A stretch of 64,000 bases of DNA. Origin: R-RK-3 sp031399085 (GTDB taxonomy: Bacteria; Pseudomonadota; Alphaproteobacteria; Rhizobiales; Rhodomicrobiaceae). Of the stretch, positions 27,279 through 36,333 are shown in pieces (within the stretch, counting starts at the first letter, position 1; the number at the start of each line of letters is the position of its first letter). The notes below the pieces were generated by a model. That model was not told the DNA's origin and made no database searches. It saw nothing but the letters and a program-made list of their open reading frames with translations. The translations under genes and the position numbers were made by a program. The stretch lies in the NCBI GenBank assembly GCA_031399085.1, contig JANNOQ010000058.1, positions 1 through 64,000 of the forward strand, written 5' to 3'.

Positions 27279-27584
27279 ATGTACAAAACCTTTATACCGG
27301 CTGCCTCGCTCTTTGTTGTGGCCGCCTTTGCCGCAACCCCGGCAAGCGCCATCGAATGCCAGGGCAATTTCCAGGTCCAGGGGAATGGCAATATGATCTC
27401 GACACCCTATTGCCAGGATGGGTATCTGGCCGTCGTCGCGAGAGAATACGGGCTCAAGGTGAGCGCCGAGGACATTCGCAGAAATCCGAGCATCAAGGGC
27501 TCGACCTGCCGTTTTATCGGTGAGGACAACCGCGTCCGCACCTCATGCGACCAAGATCGCGGCAACAGGCCGTTTGGGCGCTAA
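27279..27584 (+). CDS. Small secreted Cys-containing protein, paralogue 2
   Basis: This 101-residue protein matches the preceding one over its whole length: the signal peptide ends AAFAATPASA, followed by IECQGNFQVQGNGNMISTPYC, DGYLAVVAREYGLKVSAE, and RFIGEDNRVRTSC. The four cysteines are conserved. The pair is a tandem duplication, 68 bases apart and on the same strand, with divergence mainly in the N-terminus and tail. A terminator hairpin follows at 27637. Function is unknown; secretion and disulphide bonding are inferred. Confidence 0.8.
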   Translation: MYKTFIPAASLFVVAAFAATPASAIECQGNFQVQGNGNMISTPYCQDGYLAVVAREYGLKVSAEDIRRNPSIKGSTCRFIGEDNRVRTSCDQDRGNRPFGR

Positions 27585-27636
27585 TTGCTGCCGTGCGGCG
27601 TCCGCGGCGCAAAACAACGCCTTGAATTGGAGAACG

Positions 27637-27660
27637 GCAAGCTCGTAAGCTTGCTTTTCT
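27637..27660 (+). terminator. Terminator of the tandem secreted-protein genes
   Basis: A perfect 7-bp stem (GCAAGCT / AGCTTGC) with a CGTA loop is followed by TTTTCT, 52 bases past the second paralogue's stop. Flanking GGAGAA and TTCTCC can extend the stem across short bulges. Confidence 0.75.
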
Positions 27661-27736
27661 CCCCATTTCATCCTTCAAATTTCCTACGTCCGCGATGTCT
27701 CAGCTCGGCCGTTGAGCGAGCGTCCGACGCCTTCAG

Positions 27737-28201
27737 CTAATTGCAATAATTATTATAATATGGGACGTCTACCCACTTACAATATTTCTCGCCGCCATTG
27801 CATTTTCGCACGTAACGGCAATATTCGCGGCCATAATACCAGATGCATTCGCGCTGTTTAAAGCAACGCGGCTCATTCTGTTCGCAGACATATTTCTGGT
27901 GATAGCGGCTGCGGCCGCAATGGTTCCCACGCCTATGCGTGTAATAGTCGTCGTTCTTATAATGTTTTTTGTATTTATACGAGTGCCCTTCGCCCTCGTA
28001 ATCATCATTGTCGTCGTAAGACTTATTGTGATGATAGCCGCCGTAATAGCCGGCGGGTTGGAAGAGATCGGCCGCTGCCTCAAACGGCTCGGCAAAGCCG
28101 CCGACTGCTGCGACGGACCCGGCGTTGGCGACAGCCGGCGCGAGAAAAGTAAGCGCGCTCAATAACAGCGCCGCAACGAGCGAATGCGAGAATCGTCCCA
28201 T
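27737..28201 (-). CDS. Secreted Tyr/His/Cys-rich protein of unknown function
   Basis: The 154-residue protein has a signal peptide (residues 1-27, ending VANA) and a low-complexity mature region. Residues about 50-95 are rich in Tyr, His, Asp and Lys (GYYGGYHHNKSYDDNDDYEG), and the last 60 residues carry eight cysteines in a spaced pattern (HCGRSRY, YVCEQ, RCFKQRECIWYYG, YCRYVRKC, KYCKW, NYCN). The composition suggests an exported metal-binding or cell-surface cross-linked protein, but that is inference. It converges with the tandem paralogues. No family is recognised. Confidence 0.65.
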   Translation of the reverse strand: MGRFSHSLVAALLLSALTFLAPAVANAGSVAAVGGFAEPFEAAADLFQPAGYYGGYHHNKSYDDNDDYEGEGHSYKYKKHYKNDDYYTHRRGNHCGRSRYHQKYVCEQNEPRCFKQRECIWYYGREYCRYVRKCNGGEKYCKWVDVPYYNNYCN

Positions 28202-28332
28202 GATACAAAGTCCCAGTCATTGATAAAAGGCTGGAGAGACGATGTCGCATTATAAGACGAATTTGAATCAATTTAGGAGAAAAGGGTAAACGCGGCCTAA
28301 ACATAAGTCCATTGCCGGCGCGTTTCGACTGG

Positions 28333-28371
28333 CCAAATAACCCAGAGCGAAATCGCACAGGGTTTATTTGG
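28333..28371. repeat. Inverted repeat between thrS and the secreted Tyr/Cys-rich protein gene
   Basis: CCAAATAACCC (28333-28343) pairs with GGGTTTATTTGG (28360-28371) with one bulged base and a 16-base loop. It lacks a T-tract on either side, so it is not a standard terminator. It could stabilise the thrS transcript end or be an operator for the gene starting at 28201. The rest of 28202-28474 shows nothing. Confidence 0.4.
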
Positions 28372-28474
28372 ATGACCTTAAGCTTCCATTATTTACACCG
28401 CCGGAAACCGGCTTTGCAATCAAACGGTCGCGCATCGCCACAGTTTTGTACCGTGGACCACGCGTCGGTGCAAA

Positions 28475-30439
28475 CTACGCGGCTTTGGTATCGCTGACTG
28501 CGAGGTTCCGGCCCTCGCGAGCCCGCAGGTCCGGCGGGCTCGCTTCCGCAGCCATCTCCGCGATCGCCTCATCAAGCGCCGCGACCGTTTGGGCCGAGCC
28601 GCCGAGCCGCCGGATCGACACGGTGCGCTCTTCCGCCTCGCGTTTGCCGACGACGACAAGCACCGGCACTTTGGTGACAGAATGCTCGCGCACCTTATAA
28701 TTGATCTTCTCGTTGCGAAGATCGGTCTCGACACGCAAGCCCGCCTGCCGTAGACGCGCCGCCACCTCCTGCGCGTAGTCATCGGCGTCGGACACAATCG
28801 TTGCCACCACCGCCTGCACCGGCGACAGCCAGAGCGGCAGATGGCCGGCATAATTCTCGATCAGGATGCCGGTGAAACGCTCCAACGAGCCGAAGATGGC
28901 CCGGTGGATCATGACGGGAACATGCTTTTCGCCGTCCGCGGCAATGTAGAACGCGCCCAGCCGCTCGGGCATGTTCAGATCGACCTGCACGGTCCCGCAT
29001 TGCCAATCGCGTCCGATGGCGTCGCGCAGCGTATATTCGAGCTTGGGGCCATAGAACGCGCCTTCGCCTTCATTGAGCACATAGGCGACGCCTGCGGTTG
29101 CCATCGCATCCATAAGGGCCGCCTCGGCCTTATCCCACACTTGATCTGAGCCAACACGCTTTTCGGGCCGGGTCGCCAGCTTGATTAGCACCTCCTCAAA
29201 GCCGAAATCCTTGTAAATATCGAGGATCATGGCGTTAAGCTTCAGGCACTCGTCCTTGAGCTGCTCTTCGGTGCAGAAAATATGCGCGTCGTCCTGAGTG
29301 AAGTGTCGCACGCGCATGATGCCGTGCAGCGCGCCCGACGGCTCATAACGGTGGACTTTCCCGAATTCCGCAAATTTTAGCGGCAGGTCGCGATAGCTTT
29401 TCAGGCCGTTCTTAAAAATCTGCACGTGACCGGGGCAGTTCATTGGCTTGCAGCAATAGACCTTCTCATCGGGCGTTTCAGCAATATACATATTGTCGCG
29501 GAATTTTTCCCAATGTCCGGACTGCTCCCAAAGGCTGCGCTCCATCATGTCGGGCGAGTTAACTTCGACGAACCCAGCGGCGTTCTGGCGGCGGCGGATG
29601 TAATTCACCAGTGTCTGGAACATCGTCCAGCCCTTGGGATGCCAGAACACCGCGCCTTGCGCCTCTTCCTGAAAATGGAACAAGTCCATTTCCCGCCCTA
29701 AGCGGCGGTGGTCACGTTTCTCGGCCTCATCGAGCATATTCAGATAGGCGTCAAGGTCCTCCTGTTTTGCCCAGGCGGTGCCGTAAATGCGCTGGAGCTG
29801 CGGATTGCGGTGATCGCCGCGCCAATAGGCGCCCGCGAGCTTTTGCAGCTTGAACGCCTTGCCGACCTTGCCGGTTGCAGTCATGTGCGGGCCACGGCAC
29901 AGATCCAGCCAGTCGCCCTGACTGTAAATCTTGACGTCCTCGCCTTCCGGGATGGCGTCGACCAGCTCAACCTTGAAGTCCTCGCCCTGCTTGGCGAAAT
30001 GCGCTCTTGCTTTCTTACGGCTCCAGACTTCCTTGATGAAGGGCCTGTCGCGCGCGACGATCTCGTGCATCTTCGCTTCGATCTTGGTCAGATCGTCGGG
30101 CGAAAAGCTTTCATCGCGATAAAAATCGTAATAAAAGCCGTTCTCGATCACCGGACCTATGGTGACTTGGGTGCCCGGATAGAGCGCCTGCACCGCCTCG
30201 GCCATCACATGGGCGCAATCATGCCGGATCAGCTCCAGCGCCTCCGGGTCGTCGCGCGTCACGATTTTCACCGCGCCGTCCCGTTCGATCGGATCGGCCA
30301 GATCGGCAAGCTGCCCATTCAGCGAAATCGCAACGGCTTTCTTGACAAGCGATTTGGAAATTGAGGCCGCCAGTTCGGCGCCTGTGATCCCCTTGTTGAA
30401 CTCACGCACGGAGCCGTCGGGGAAAGTCAAATGGATCAT
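28475..30439 (-). CDS. thrS: Threonine--tRNA ligase
   Basis: ThrRS charges tRNA(Thr) and edits mis-acylated Ser. The 654-residue class II enzyme has an N-terminal TGS domain (about 1-60), the editing domain with HDCAHVMAEAVQALYP and a later LCRGPHM, the catalytic core with motif 2 (EFGKVHRYEPSGALHGIMRVR), the zinc ligand in NCPGH, and motif 3 (MIHRAIFGSLERFTGILIEN), followed by an anticodon-binding domain. GAGAGG precedes ATG 30439. It stands alone, with 195 bases upstream to the divergent next gene. No T-box-like leader was seen. Confidence 0.98.
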   Translation of the reverse strand: MIHLTFPDGSVREFNKGITGAELAASISKSLVKKAVAISLNGQLADLADPIERDGAVKIVTRDDPEALELIRHDCAHVMAEAVQALYPGTQVTIGPVIENGFYYDFYRDESFSPDDLTKIEAKMHEIVARDRPFIKEVWSRKKARAHFAKQGEDFKVELVDAIPEGEDVKIYSQGDWLDLCRGPHMTATGKVGKAFKLQKLAGAYWRGDHRNPQLQRIYGTAWAKQEDLDAYLNMLDEAEKRDHRRLGREMDLFHFQEEAQGAVFWHPKGWTMFQTLVNYIRRRQNAAGFVEVNSPDMMERSLWEQSGHWEKFRDNMYIAETPDEKVYCCKPMNCPGHVQIFKNGLKSYRDLPLKFAEFGKVHRYEPSGALHGIMRVRHFTQDDAHIFCTEEQLKDECLKLNAMILDIYKDFGFEEVLIKLATRPEKRVGSDQVWDKAEAALMDAMATAGVAYVLNEGEGAFYGPKLEYTLRDAIGRDWQCGTVQVDLNMPERLGAFYIAADGEKHVPVMIHRAIFGSLERFTGILIENYAGHLPLWLSPVQAVVATIVSDADDYAQEVAARLRQAGLRVETDLRNEKINYKVREHSVTKVPVLVVVGKREAEERTVSIRRLGGSAQTVAALDEAIAEMAAEASPPDLRAREGRNLAVSDTKAA

Positions 30440-30635
30440 GTCGGCCTCTCACTCCCGCAAACCCGGCGGGTAAGACAGTTTATAATGCGCGTCTGCTAGC
30501 ATTAACGCTCGAAGCTTTCAACGCCTGATTGCATGCGGAGTTTTTGCTTTTTCCTTGAGGGTTGCGCTATGGTCTGCGAAATCGTAACAAATTTTAATGT
30601 TTGTAGGCGGTCAACGAAGGCACGAGGTAAATCGG

Positions 30636-31820
30636 ATGCGTATCCCATCATGGGCCCCCGCGATGCTTGCGGCCAGCGCCATATGCTTCAGTTGTGGGGC
30701 CGTTGCCCAGACAGCCACCCCTGAGCAAACCATCCAGCTCGCGCAGGCCGGTCAGGCGCAGTCAGAGGCGCTCGCGCCGCAGCGCGATCAATTTGTTGAC
30801 GAGCTCAATGCCAATACGGTGTCCGTCATCTCCGGCAATCCCAACGGCACCTATCTGTTCTTCGCCTACGATATGTCCGCCGTACTGGATGACGGCAATA
30901 AGCTGCGCGTGCTGCCGGTGATCGGCAAAGGCGGCGGTCAGAACACCAAGGATATTCTTTATCTCAAGGGTGTCGACATGGGGATCACCCAGTCGAACAT
31001 CCTGAAATATTACAACAAAACTGGCGAGGTCGGCAAGAATATTGCAAACCGCTTACGTTACGTTACACGCCTTTATAATGAAGAGATGCATCTTCTGGTC
31101 GCGCCAAACATCAATTCGATCGAGGACTTGCGTGGCAAGAAGGTTAATTTCAGCGACATCGGCAGCGGCACTCAGATTTCCTGCCAATTGATCTTCGAAG
31201 CTTTGAAAATCAAGATCCAGGAAGTCAATATGGGGCAGGCCGATGCGTTCGAGGCGATCAAGCGCGGCGAGATCGCGGCGACGCTGCTTATCGCGGGCAA
31301 GCCGAGCGGCGCCTACGCCAAGATCAAGGCTGGCGAGTTTAAGCTAATCAATATGCCCTACCCAGCGCCGCTGCAGGAGGACTATCTCCCGGCCACGCTG
31401 ACTCATGAGGATTATCCCAATCTCATCGCCGAAGGACAGACAATCGAGACGATCGCCGTCGGCGCGGTGCTGGCCGTGTTCAACTGGGCGCCGAACACTG
31501 ATCGTTACCGGCGCGTGGCGAAATTCACCAAGGCGTTCTTTGAGAAATTCGACAAGTTTCTGGAAAAGCCGCGCCATCCAAAGTGGCGAGAAGTTAACCT
31601 GGCCGCAGAATTGCCGGGCTGGCAGCGCTTTGGCGCCGCACAGGAACTGATCGACAGCAGCAAGGCCCAGAATGTCAACCAGGCTCAGCTCAAGCAGGAT
31701 TTCGATCGCTTCCTAAAGAATGCGACCCCAACCGAGGCGGTCGTTGGAATGACGGAGGAGCGCCGGGAGACGTTGTTCCGCAAGTTCCTGGAGTGGCAGG
31801 GGACGCAAAAAACGCAATAA
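30636..31820 (+). CDS. TAXI-family TRAP transporter solute-binding protein
   Basis: The 394-residue protein has a signal peptide (about residues 1-29, ending AVAQ) and the TAXI/ImpA fold: SVISGNPNGTYLFFAYDMSAVL, a GKGGGQNTKDILYLKGVDMGITQSNIL stretch, DLRGKKVNFSDIGSGTQISC and VGAVLAVFNWAPNTDRY. Such proteins bind organic anions in the periplasm and deliver them to a fused TRAP permease. Here no dctQM-type permease gene is adjacent, so it is an orphan binding protein or uses a distant permease. ATG 30636 follows GAGGTAA. The C-terminal 60 residues are helical and charged, an extension relative to the core. Substrate unknown. Confidence 0.82.
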   Translation: MRIPSWAPAMLAASAICFSCGAVAQTATPEQTIQLAQAGQAQSEALAPQRDQFVDELNANTVSVISGNPNGTYLFFAYDMSAVLDDGNKLRVLPVIGKGGGQNTKDILYLKGVDMGITQSNILKYYNKTGEVGKNIANRLRYVTRLYNEEMHLLVAPNINSIEDLRGKKVNFSDIGSGTQISCQLIFEALKIKIQEVNMGQADAFEAIKRGEIAATLLIAGKPSGAYAKIKAGEFKLINMPYPAPLQEDYLPATLTHEDYPNLIAEGQTIETIAVGAVLAVFNWAPNTDRYRRVAKFTKAFFEKFDKFLEKPRHPKWREVNLAAELPGWQRFGAAQELIDSSKAQNVNQAQLKQDFDRFLKNATPTEAVVGMTEERRETLFRKFLEWQGTQKTQ

Positions 31821-31849
31821 GGGTTTTGCCAAGCTTCGGCACCAGGGGA

Positions 31850-32803
31850 TCAGTTTCGTATGTCAGCGGACAGGCTTGCCGCCGCCGGACCGTCGATTTT
31901 CTCTATCCTGCGCTCCCGATACAGCAAATATAGGCCTGAGCTGATGATTACCGCGCCGCCGGCAAGCGTCCATTCACTCGGGATCTCGCTGAAAATCAGA
32001 TAGCCGGCGATGCTTTGCGAAAGCAGCCCGACATAGGTGAACGGCGCAAGGATCGGCGCGGGCGCGCGGCGATGGGCAAGAATCAGCAGATAATGCCCGA
32101 AGCCGCCCGAAATGCCGGTCGACAGCAGGATTAGCCAGACCCACGGATCGGTTGGCCATTGCCATGTCCACACAGCGATCGGCATCAGAATGACGACGCC
32201 GGCGAGCGGCGAGTACACCTGTGTGACGAGCGAGGCGTCATGCTGCGCCAGATAGCGTGTCAGGATGTTGTAGCCGGCATAACAGATCGTGGCGCAGAAG
32301 GAGTAGCTAACCGCCCAGTGGATGCCGCCGAAGCCAGGCCGCATGATGAGAATGACGCCGGTAAACCCAATCAAAATGGCGATCAGCCGACGCCAGCCGA
32401 TCCATTCGCCCAGAATCGGACCGGCAAGCATCGCCACTAGGAACGGGGACAGAAAGAAGATCGTTGCCACCTGATCGAGCTGGAGATATTGCAACGCGGC
32501 GAAATTGAATCCCGTCGTGCAAACCAACAAAATGCCGCGCAGGATTTGCAGGCCTGGCTTGGTCGATTTCAGCGATCTGGCGAAACTGCGCGGCCCGAAG
32601 GCGAAAAAGGTGAAGGCGACGTGGCTGACGAAACGCAGCCAGATCGCTTGAAAGATTGGCACGGCGGCAACCGTCACGAGATATTTGGCGGCGGAATCGA
32701 GCACCGAAAAACTAACGATGGCGCAGCACATCAGCGCGATGCCTTGAACCCGCGCGCGGTCGTCGGTCAAAATCCCTGCCGGAGCCCTCATAGCCGTTTC
32801 CAT
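31850..32803 (-). CDS. EamA/DMT-family transporter
   Basis: The 317-residue protein has ten predicted membrane helices in two EamA repeats, starting near GIALMCCAIVSFSVLDSAAKYL and again near GIHWAVSYSFCATICYAGYNIL. DMT proteins move small metabolites across the inner membrane, often as exporters; the substrate cannot be predicted. ATG 32803 is used; ATG 32791 (MRAPAGIL) is possible. It converges with the TAXI gene 29 bases away, with a weak hairpin between the two stops. Confidence 0.85.
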   Translation of the reverse strand: METAMRAPAGILTDDRARVQGIALMCCAIVSFSVLDSAAKYLVTVAAVPIFQAIWLRFVSHVAFTFFAFGPRSFARSLKSTKPGLQILRGILLVCTTGFNFAALQYLQLDQVATIFFLSPFLVAMLAGPILGEWIGWRRLIAILIGFTGVILIMRPGFGGIHWAVSYSFCATICYAGYNILTRYLAQHDASLVTQVYSPLAGVVILMPIAVWTWQWPTDPWVWLILLSTGISGGFGHYLLILAHRRAPAPILAPFTYVGLLSQSIAGYLIFSEIPSEWTLAGGAVIISSGLYLLYRERRIEKIDGPAAASLSADIRN

Positions 32804-33089
32804 GCTTAAATCTTTGGCCGAGCATAGTCACAGATATCGAATCCGCCAAAGAGCATGTTCAAGCGGCATGGCAGCCATGCACGGCCAGCCGCCTTACATC
32901 TTTTTGTGGAGACAACTGGCGGTAGCGCATTCAGCGCAGGGTCCACTGTTGCTTATCCGCCGCTGCCGTGGTTTTTTCGTCCGGAGTTTTAGAAATATGC
33001 CGCGACAGCGCCCAGTTACCATCCATGCTCGGAATGCGGCGGCTGCGATTCGGTGGTAGCCGCCCCAACTATGAAAGAGCGATGCCGAT

Positions 33090-33749
33090 ATGGCATTTTC
33101 CAATATTTTTCCAATTCGGGCTTTCGGGGCCAATTTTTTAGCGATGCTGATCTTGGCGCTTCCGGCGTCGATGTTGGCTGGGTGTGGCGGCTCGGGTGGT
33201 TCAGGGACGGCTCTGAACGGCGAAGCTCCAATCACGCTGACCCCCAAGCAGGACGCGGCAGTGGGAGGCGGGGCAGCGCTTGCTGGCAAGATCGACGAAA
33301 CGGAATTGCGCAAAGCCGTCGATCTTTACCGTTTGACCAAGCAGCGCGAGGCGGGCCATTACGATTTCGCCGCCGTCGATCTCAATGGGGATGGGCGGTC
33401 GGAGGCCGTGGTGATTTTCGCTGGGCGCGACTGGTGCCAGCGCACTGGCTGCTCGCTGGTCGTCTTCCAACAGGAGCAGGCTGGCTTCCGCATGGTTTCG
33501 CACATGGTGAATGTCCGCCCGGCGGTCATGATTGGCCCCGAGAGCAGCTTTGGCTGGCGCGATCTGATCGTGAAAACCGGCGGCGGCAACGCGCCGGTCC
33601 GCACGGTCAGGCTCGGCTTCAGTGGCAAAGGCTACCCGCAAAATGCGCTGCTGCAGCCTGAGCCTGTCGCGGAAATGCTGGCGCGATCGCAGGAAGTGCT
33701 GCCCGAAAGTCCGGCCTTTGCGGCGGCGATCGAGCAACCGCCGTCCTAA
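33090..33749 (+). CDS. Putative lipoprotein with Ca-binding-like DLNGDGR motif
   Basis: The 219-residue product has a lipoprotein signal with lipobox LAGC (Cys32) followed by a Gly/Ser-rich linker. A DLNGDGRSEAVVIF segment at about residue 97 resembles an FG-GAP/EF-hand-like loop that binds calcium, and two cysteines at about 115-120 (DWCQRTGC) may form a disulphide. It is predicted to be membrane-anchored in the periplasm or outer membrane. The stop overlaps the end of the convergent monooxygenase gene by four bases. No function is recognised. Confidence 0.7.
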   Translation: MAFSNIFPIRAFGANFLAMLILALPASMLAGCGGSGGSGTALNGEAPITLTPKQDAAVGGGAALAGKIDETELRKAVDLYRLTKQREAGHYDFAAVDLNGDGRSEAVVIFAGRDWCQRTGCSLVVFQQEQAGFRMVSHMVNVRPAVMIGPESSFGWRDLIVKTGGGNAPVRTVRLGFSGKGYPQNALLQPEPVAEMLARSQEVLPESPAFAAAIEQPPS

Positions 33750-34927
33750 TCCCCGATGCGATAGCCGTAGAGCCAGTCATTGCGAGCCAGCAGCAGGGCC
33801 GGCGGCGATACGGTAAGCGTCAGGTTGCGGGCCAGACGCATCGCGCCGCTCATATGATAAATCTCTCCCATTTTGGTGGATTGGCGCTGCACGCGGCCGA
33901 CACGCGGCATCCGGCGCTGCTCATAGCGGCGAAATGCCCTTTGGATATTCGGAGCCGTAGCAGCCATCTCGGCCGCGAGCGTTGCGGCGTCTTCCAGCGC
34001 CATCACCGCGCCTGAGGCAAGGAACGGCATCAGCGGGTGGGCGGCGTCGCCGAGCAAAGTTATGGGGCCGTGGCCCCAATTCGGCAGGGCGGCCATTTCG
34101 AGCAATGGCCAGGTCATCCATTCGTCGAATGTGCTCAAGACGCGCAGCGGCTCGTCCGCCCAATCGGCGAAAAAGCCCAACAGTTGACCAGGATCGCCGC
34201 GCGTGCCCCATCCGGGCGAGGCAGCTTTGCCGCTGGTCACCGCTACCGCGTTCATGGGACCGGCGGGGCCGCAGCTGTAATGCACCAGATGCGCGCGCGG
34301 GCCGAGCCACAAATTGACGGCGTTTCCGCTTGCCGGCGCGGGGGCATCGGCGGGAGCGGTCGCCCGCCACGCATTGCGCCCCGAAAAAACCGGCGCGGCC
34401 TCGAACAGGATGGACCGCAGCCGTGAATGAATGCCGTCTGCGCCGATCAGCGCGCGGCCGGCAAATTCCCTGCCATCGTCCGAAAGCGCGGCAAGCCCTT
34501 CGACGCTGCCTCGAAATGCAGCCAGTCTGAAGCCTTTGGAAATCCTCACCTCCCGCCGCTCGACGGCCGCGTCGAGCAGAAGCCTGTGCAGCATTCGCCG
34601 CTCGGTAACGTAATAGGGCGCGCCGTAGCGCTTCTCGGCCTCGCCGGCCAGCGGAATCGCGGCGAGTTGACGTCCGGAAAGTCCGTCTTTGATGATGATC
34701 GCCTCGGGCCGCGCAGCGCTCGCCTGCAGCGCTTCGCCAAGGCCCAAAGCGCGCAAAATCCGGCTGCCATTCGGCCCGATCTGGATGCCCGCGCCGGTCT
34801 GGCTGAATTCGGCCTCCGCCTCCAGCACATGAACGGGCACGCCGCGCCGGGCAAGCGCCAGAGCCGCCGCAAGGCCGCCGATTCCTCCGCCCGCAATAAG
34901 CACCGGCAGTTCGTCAGCGGCGCTCAT
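33746..34927 (-). CDS. FAD-dependent monooxygenase (PHBH/salicylate hydroxylase-like)
   Basis: The 393-residue flavoprotein has the N-terminal dinucleotide motif VLIAGGGIGGLAAALALARRG, the FAD/NAD(P)H motif region RALIGADGIHSRLR and the second FAD motif LLGDAAHPLMPFLASGAVMALEDAATLA, all of group A flavin monooxygenases. These hydroxylate aromatic or related substrates in the cytoplasm using NAD(P)H and oxygen; the substrate here is unknown. It lies 22 bases after the small zinc-finger gene on the same strand, so the two could share a transcript. Confidence 0.88.
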   Translation of the reverse strand: MSAADELPVLIAGGGIGGLAAALALARRGVPVHVLEAEAEFSQTGAGIQIGPNGSRILRALGLGEALQASAARPEAIIIKDGLSGRQLAAIPLAGEAEKRYGAPYYVTERRMLHRLLLDAAVERREVRISKGFRLAAFRGSVEGLAALSDDGREFAGRALIGADGIHSRLRSILFEAAPVFSGRNAWRATAPADAPAPASGNAVNLWLGPRAHLVHYSCGPAGPMNAVAVTSGKAASPGWGTRGDPGQLLGFFADWADEPLRVLSTFDEWMTWPLLEMAALPNWGHGPITLLGDAAHPLMPFLASGAVMALEDAATLAAEMAATAPNIQRAFRRYEQRRMPRVGRVQRQSTKMGEIYHMSGAMRLARNLTLTVSPPALLLARNDWLYGYRIGD

Positions 34928-34949
34928 AAGCCTGAATCCGTCTCAGCCT

Positions 34950-35204
34950 TCACGCTGTCTTACGATTGTCATCCTGGTAGAGACAATAGGGCGGATCGGA
35001 TTGATCGCGGCTCAAATTGGGGTCGTAAGTGTAGAGCGTCGAGCAATAGGGGCAGACGATCTGATCGTCCGACCCCATATCCAGATAGATATGCGGATGA
35101 TCCGCCGGGGGCCGCGCGCCCATGCATTGGAATTCTTTCACGCCGATATGAATCTTTTCCACACCGATGTCGTTGCAGAAATGGGGCGGGCCGTAGGTCG
35201 CCAT
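34950..35204 (-). CDS. Zinc-finger domain protein (NDUFS6-like, CHCC type)
   Basis: The 84-residue protein carries the zinc-binding arrangement Cys (FQCMGARPPADHPHIYLDMG), His, and CxxC (VCPYCSTLY), as in the accessory subunit NDUFS6 of mitochondrial complex I and its alphaproteobacterial homologues. In this group it can be an extra complex I subunit, or a standalone protein of unknown role. It stands just upstream of the monooxygenase gene and divergent from the patatin gene, with 145 bases between the starts. Confidence 0.8.
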   Translation of the reverse strand: MATYGPPHFCNDIGVEKIHIGVKEFQCMGARPPADHPHIYLDMGSDDQIVCPYCSTLYTYDPNLSRDQSDPPYCLYQDDNRKTA

Positions 35205-35349
35205 CGCGCATCAATCCGTGGTTGGGTGAATTGCCGGGAGGATGCTGCCGCATTGTCCGCCAAGCCGCAACGGGTTTCTGCTATGATCGAATCAATGAAG
35301 CTTTCCATGCTCCTATGCTTGCATGTTCAGCCCGAACCCGGGGTCTGTC

Positions 35350-36279
35350 ATGGAGCGCAATAAGATTGGCATAGCCCTTGGCGGGGGCGCGGCGCGCGGC
35401 TGGGCACATATTGGCGTGCTGAAGGCGCTCGCCAAGAGCGGGCTGAAACCGACGGTGATCGCGGGCACATCCATCGGCGCGGTTGTGGGGGGATGCCATG
35501 CGGCTGGCAAACTCGATCATCTTGAGGATTTCGTTGCCCGGCTGACACCGCGCGGGGTGCTGCGCTTTCTCGATCTCGACATCACCGGCGGCGGGCTCAT
35601 GGCCGGCACTCGACTGCGCAAGACGCTGGACACCGAGCTGGAAGGCATCCTGATCGAGGATCTAGGCGACACCTTTGTCGCGGTGGCCACCGAAATCGGC
35701 TCAGGCCGCGAAATCTGGCTGACCAAGGGGCCATTGGTCACGGCGATCCGCGCCTCCTATGCGCTGCCGGGCATTTTCCGCCCAATCCAGATCAATGGCC
35801 GCTGGCTGATGGACGGTGCTTTCGTCAATCCGGTTCCGGTCGCCGTCTGCCGGGCGATGGGGGCGAACCTCGTCATTGCGGTTAACTTGCATCATAGCGG
35901 CATCTCGCGCACCGCGCTGATGCCCGTGCAAACGACCTCGCTCGACACCAAGCCGCCGGAGCCGCCGCCGGAGCCGCCCGCCAAAAAGCGGCGTCTGCCC
36001 ATGCTGCGCAATCTGCGCCATCAGATCTTCAGCAAGGGCAATGGCGACCACGCGCCGGGCATTTCGCGCGTTCTGCTGGAGGCGTTCAACGTCACGCAAG
36101 ACCGCATCGCCCGCGCCCGCATGGCCGGCGATCCGCCCGACATCATCATCGCGCCGCGGCTGGCCGGAATGGGGTTGTTCGACTTCCACAAATCGCGGCT
36201 GGCGATCGCCGAAGGGTACGAGGCGACCATGCGGCAGCTCGATGAGATCGAGCAAACGTCAAGCGCGCTCGGCGGTTGA
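35350..36279 (+). CDS. Patatin-like phospholipase family protein
   Basis: The 309-residue protein has the patatin catalytic dyad: the nucleophile Ser41 in GTSIG and Asp155 in DGAFVNP. The oxyanion hole glycines GGGAARGWAHIG lie at 11-22. The RssA-like bacterial branch hydrolyses acyl chains on the cytoplasmic side. Between about 200 and 225 is a Pro/Lys-rich insert (PPEPPPEPPAKKRR) that probably loops out. ATG 35350 begins MERNKIGIALGGGAAR; the longer frame adds nine residues that do not fit the family. Confidence 0.9.
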   Translation: MERNKIGIALGGGAARGWAHIGVLKALAKSGLKPTVIAGTSIGAVVGGCHAAGKLDHLEDFVARLTPRGVLRFLDLDITGGGLMAGTRLRKTLDTELEGILIEDLGDTFVAVATEIGSGREIWLTKGPLVTAIRASYALPGIFRPIQINGRWLMDGAFVNPVPVAVCRAMGANLVIAVNLHHSGISRTALMPVQTTSLDTKPPEPPPEPPAKKRRLPMLRNLRHQIFSKGNGDHAPGISRVLLEAFNVTQDRIARARMAGDPPDIIIAPRLAGMGLFDFHKSRLAIAEGYEATMRQLDEIEQTSSALGG

Positions 36280-36333
36280 GCGACAGGGGTTGGCCGCAGA
36301 CGCTTATCGGCGCGAGGCTCGCCGGGCTGCAAA

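Noticed and set aside
30440..30635. T-box or other riboswitch before thrS
   Set aside because: No T-box core or specifier loop pattern was seen, and T-boxes are rare in Alphaproteobacteria.
31821..31849. Hairpin TGCC-AAGCTTC-GGCA between the TAXI and EamA genes
   Set aside because: The stem is only 4 bp and lacks a T-tract, so it is not a convincing terminator.
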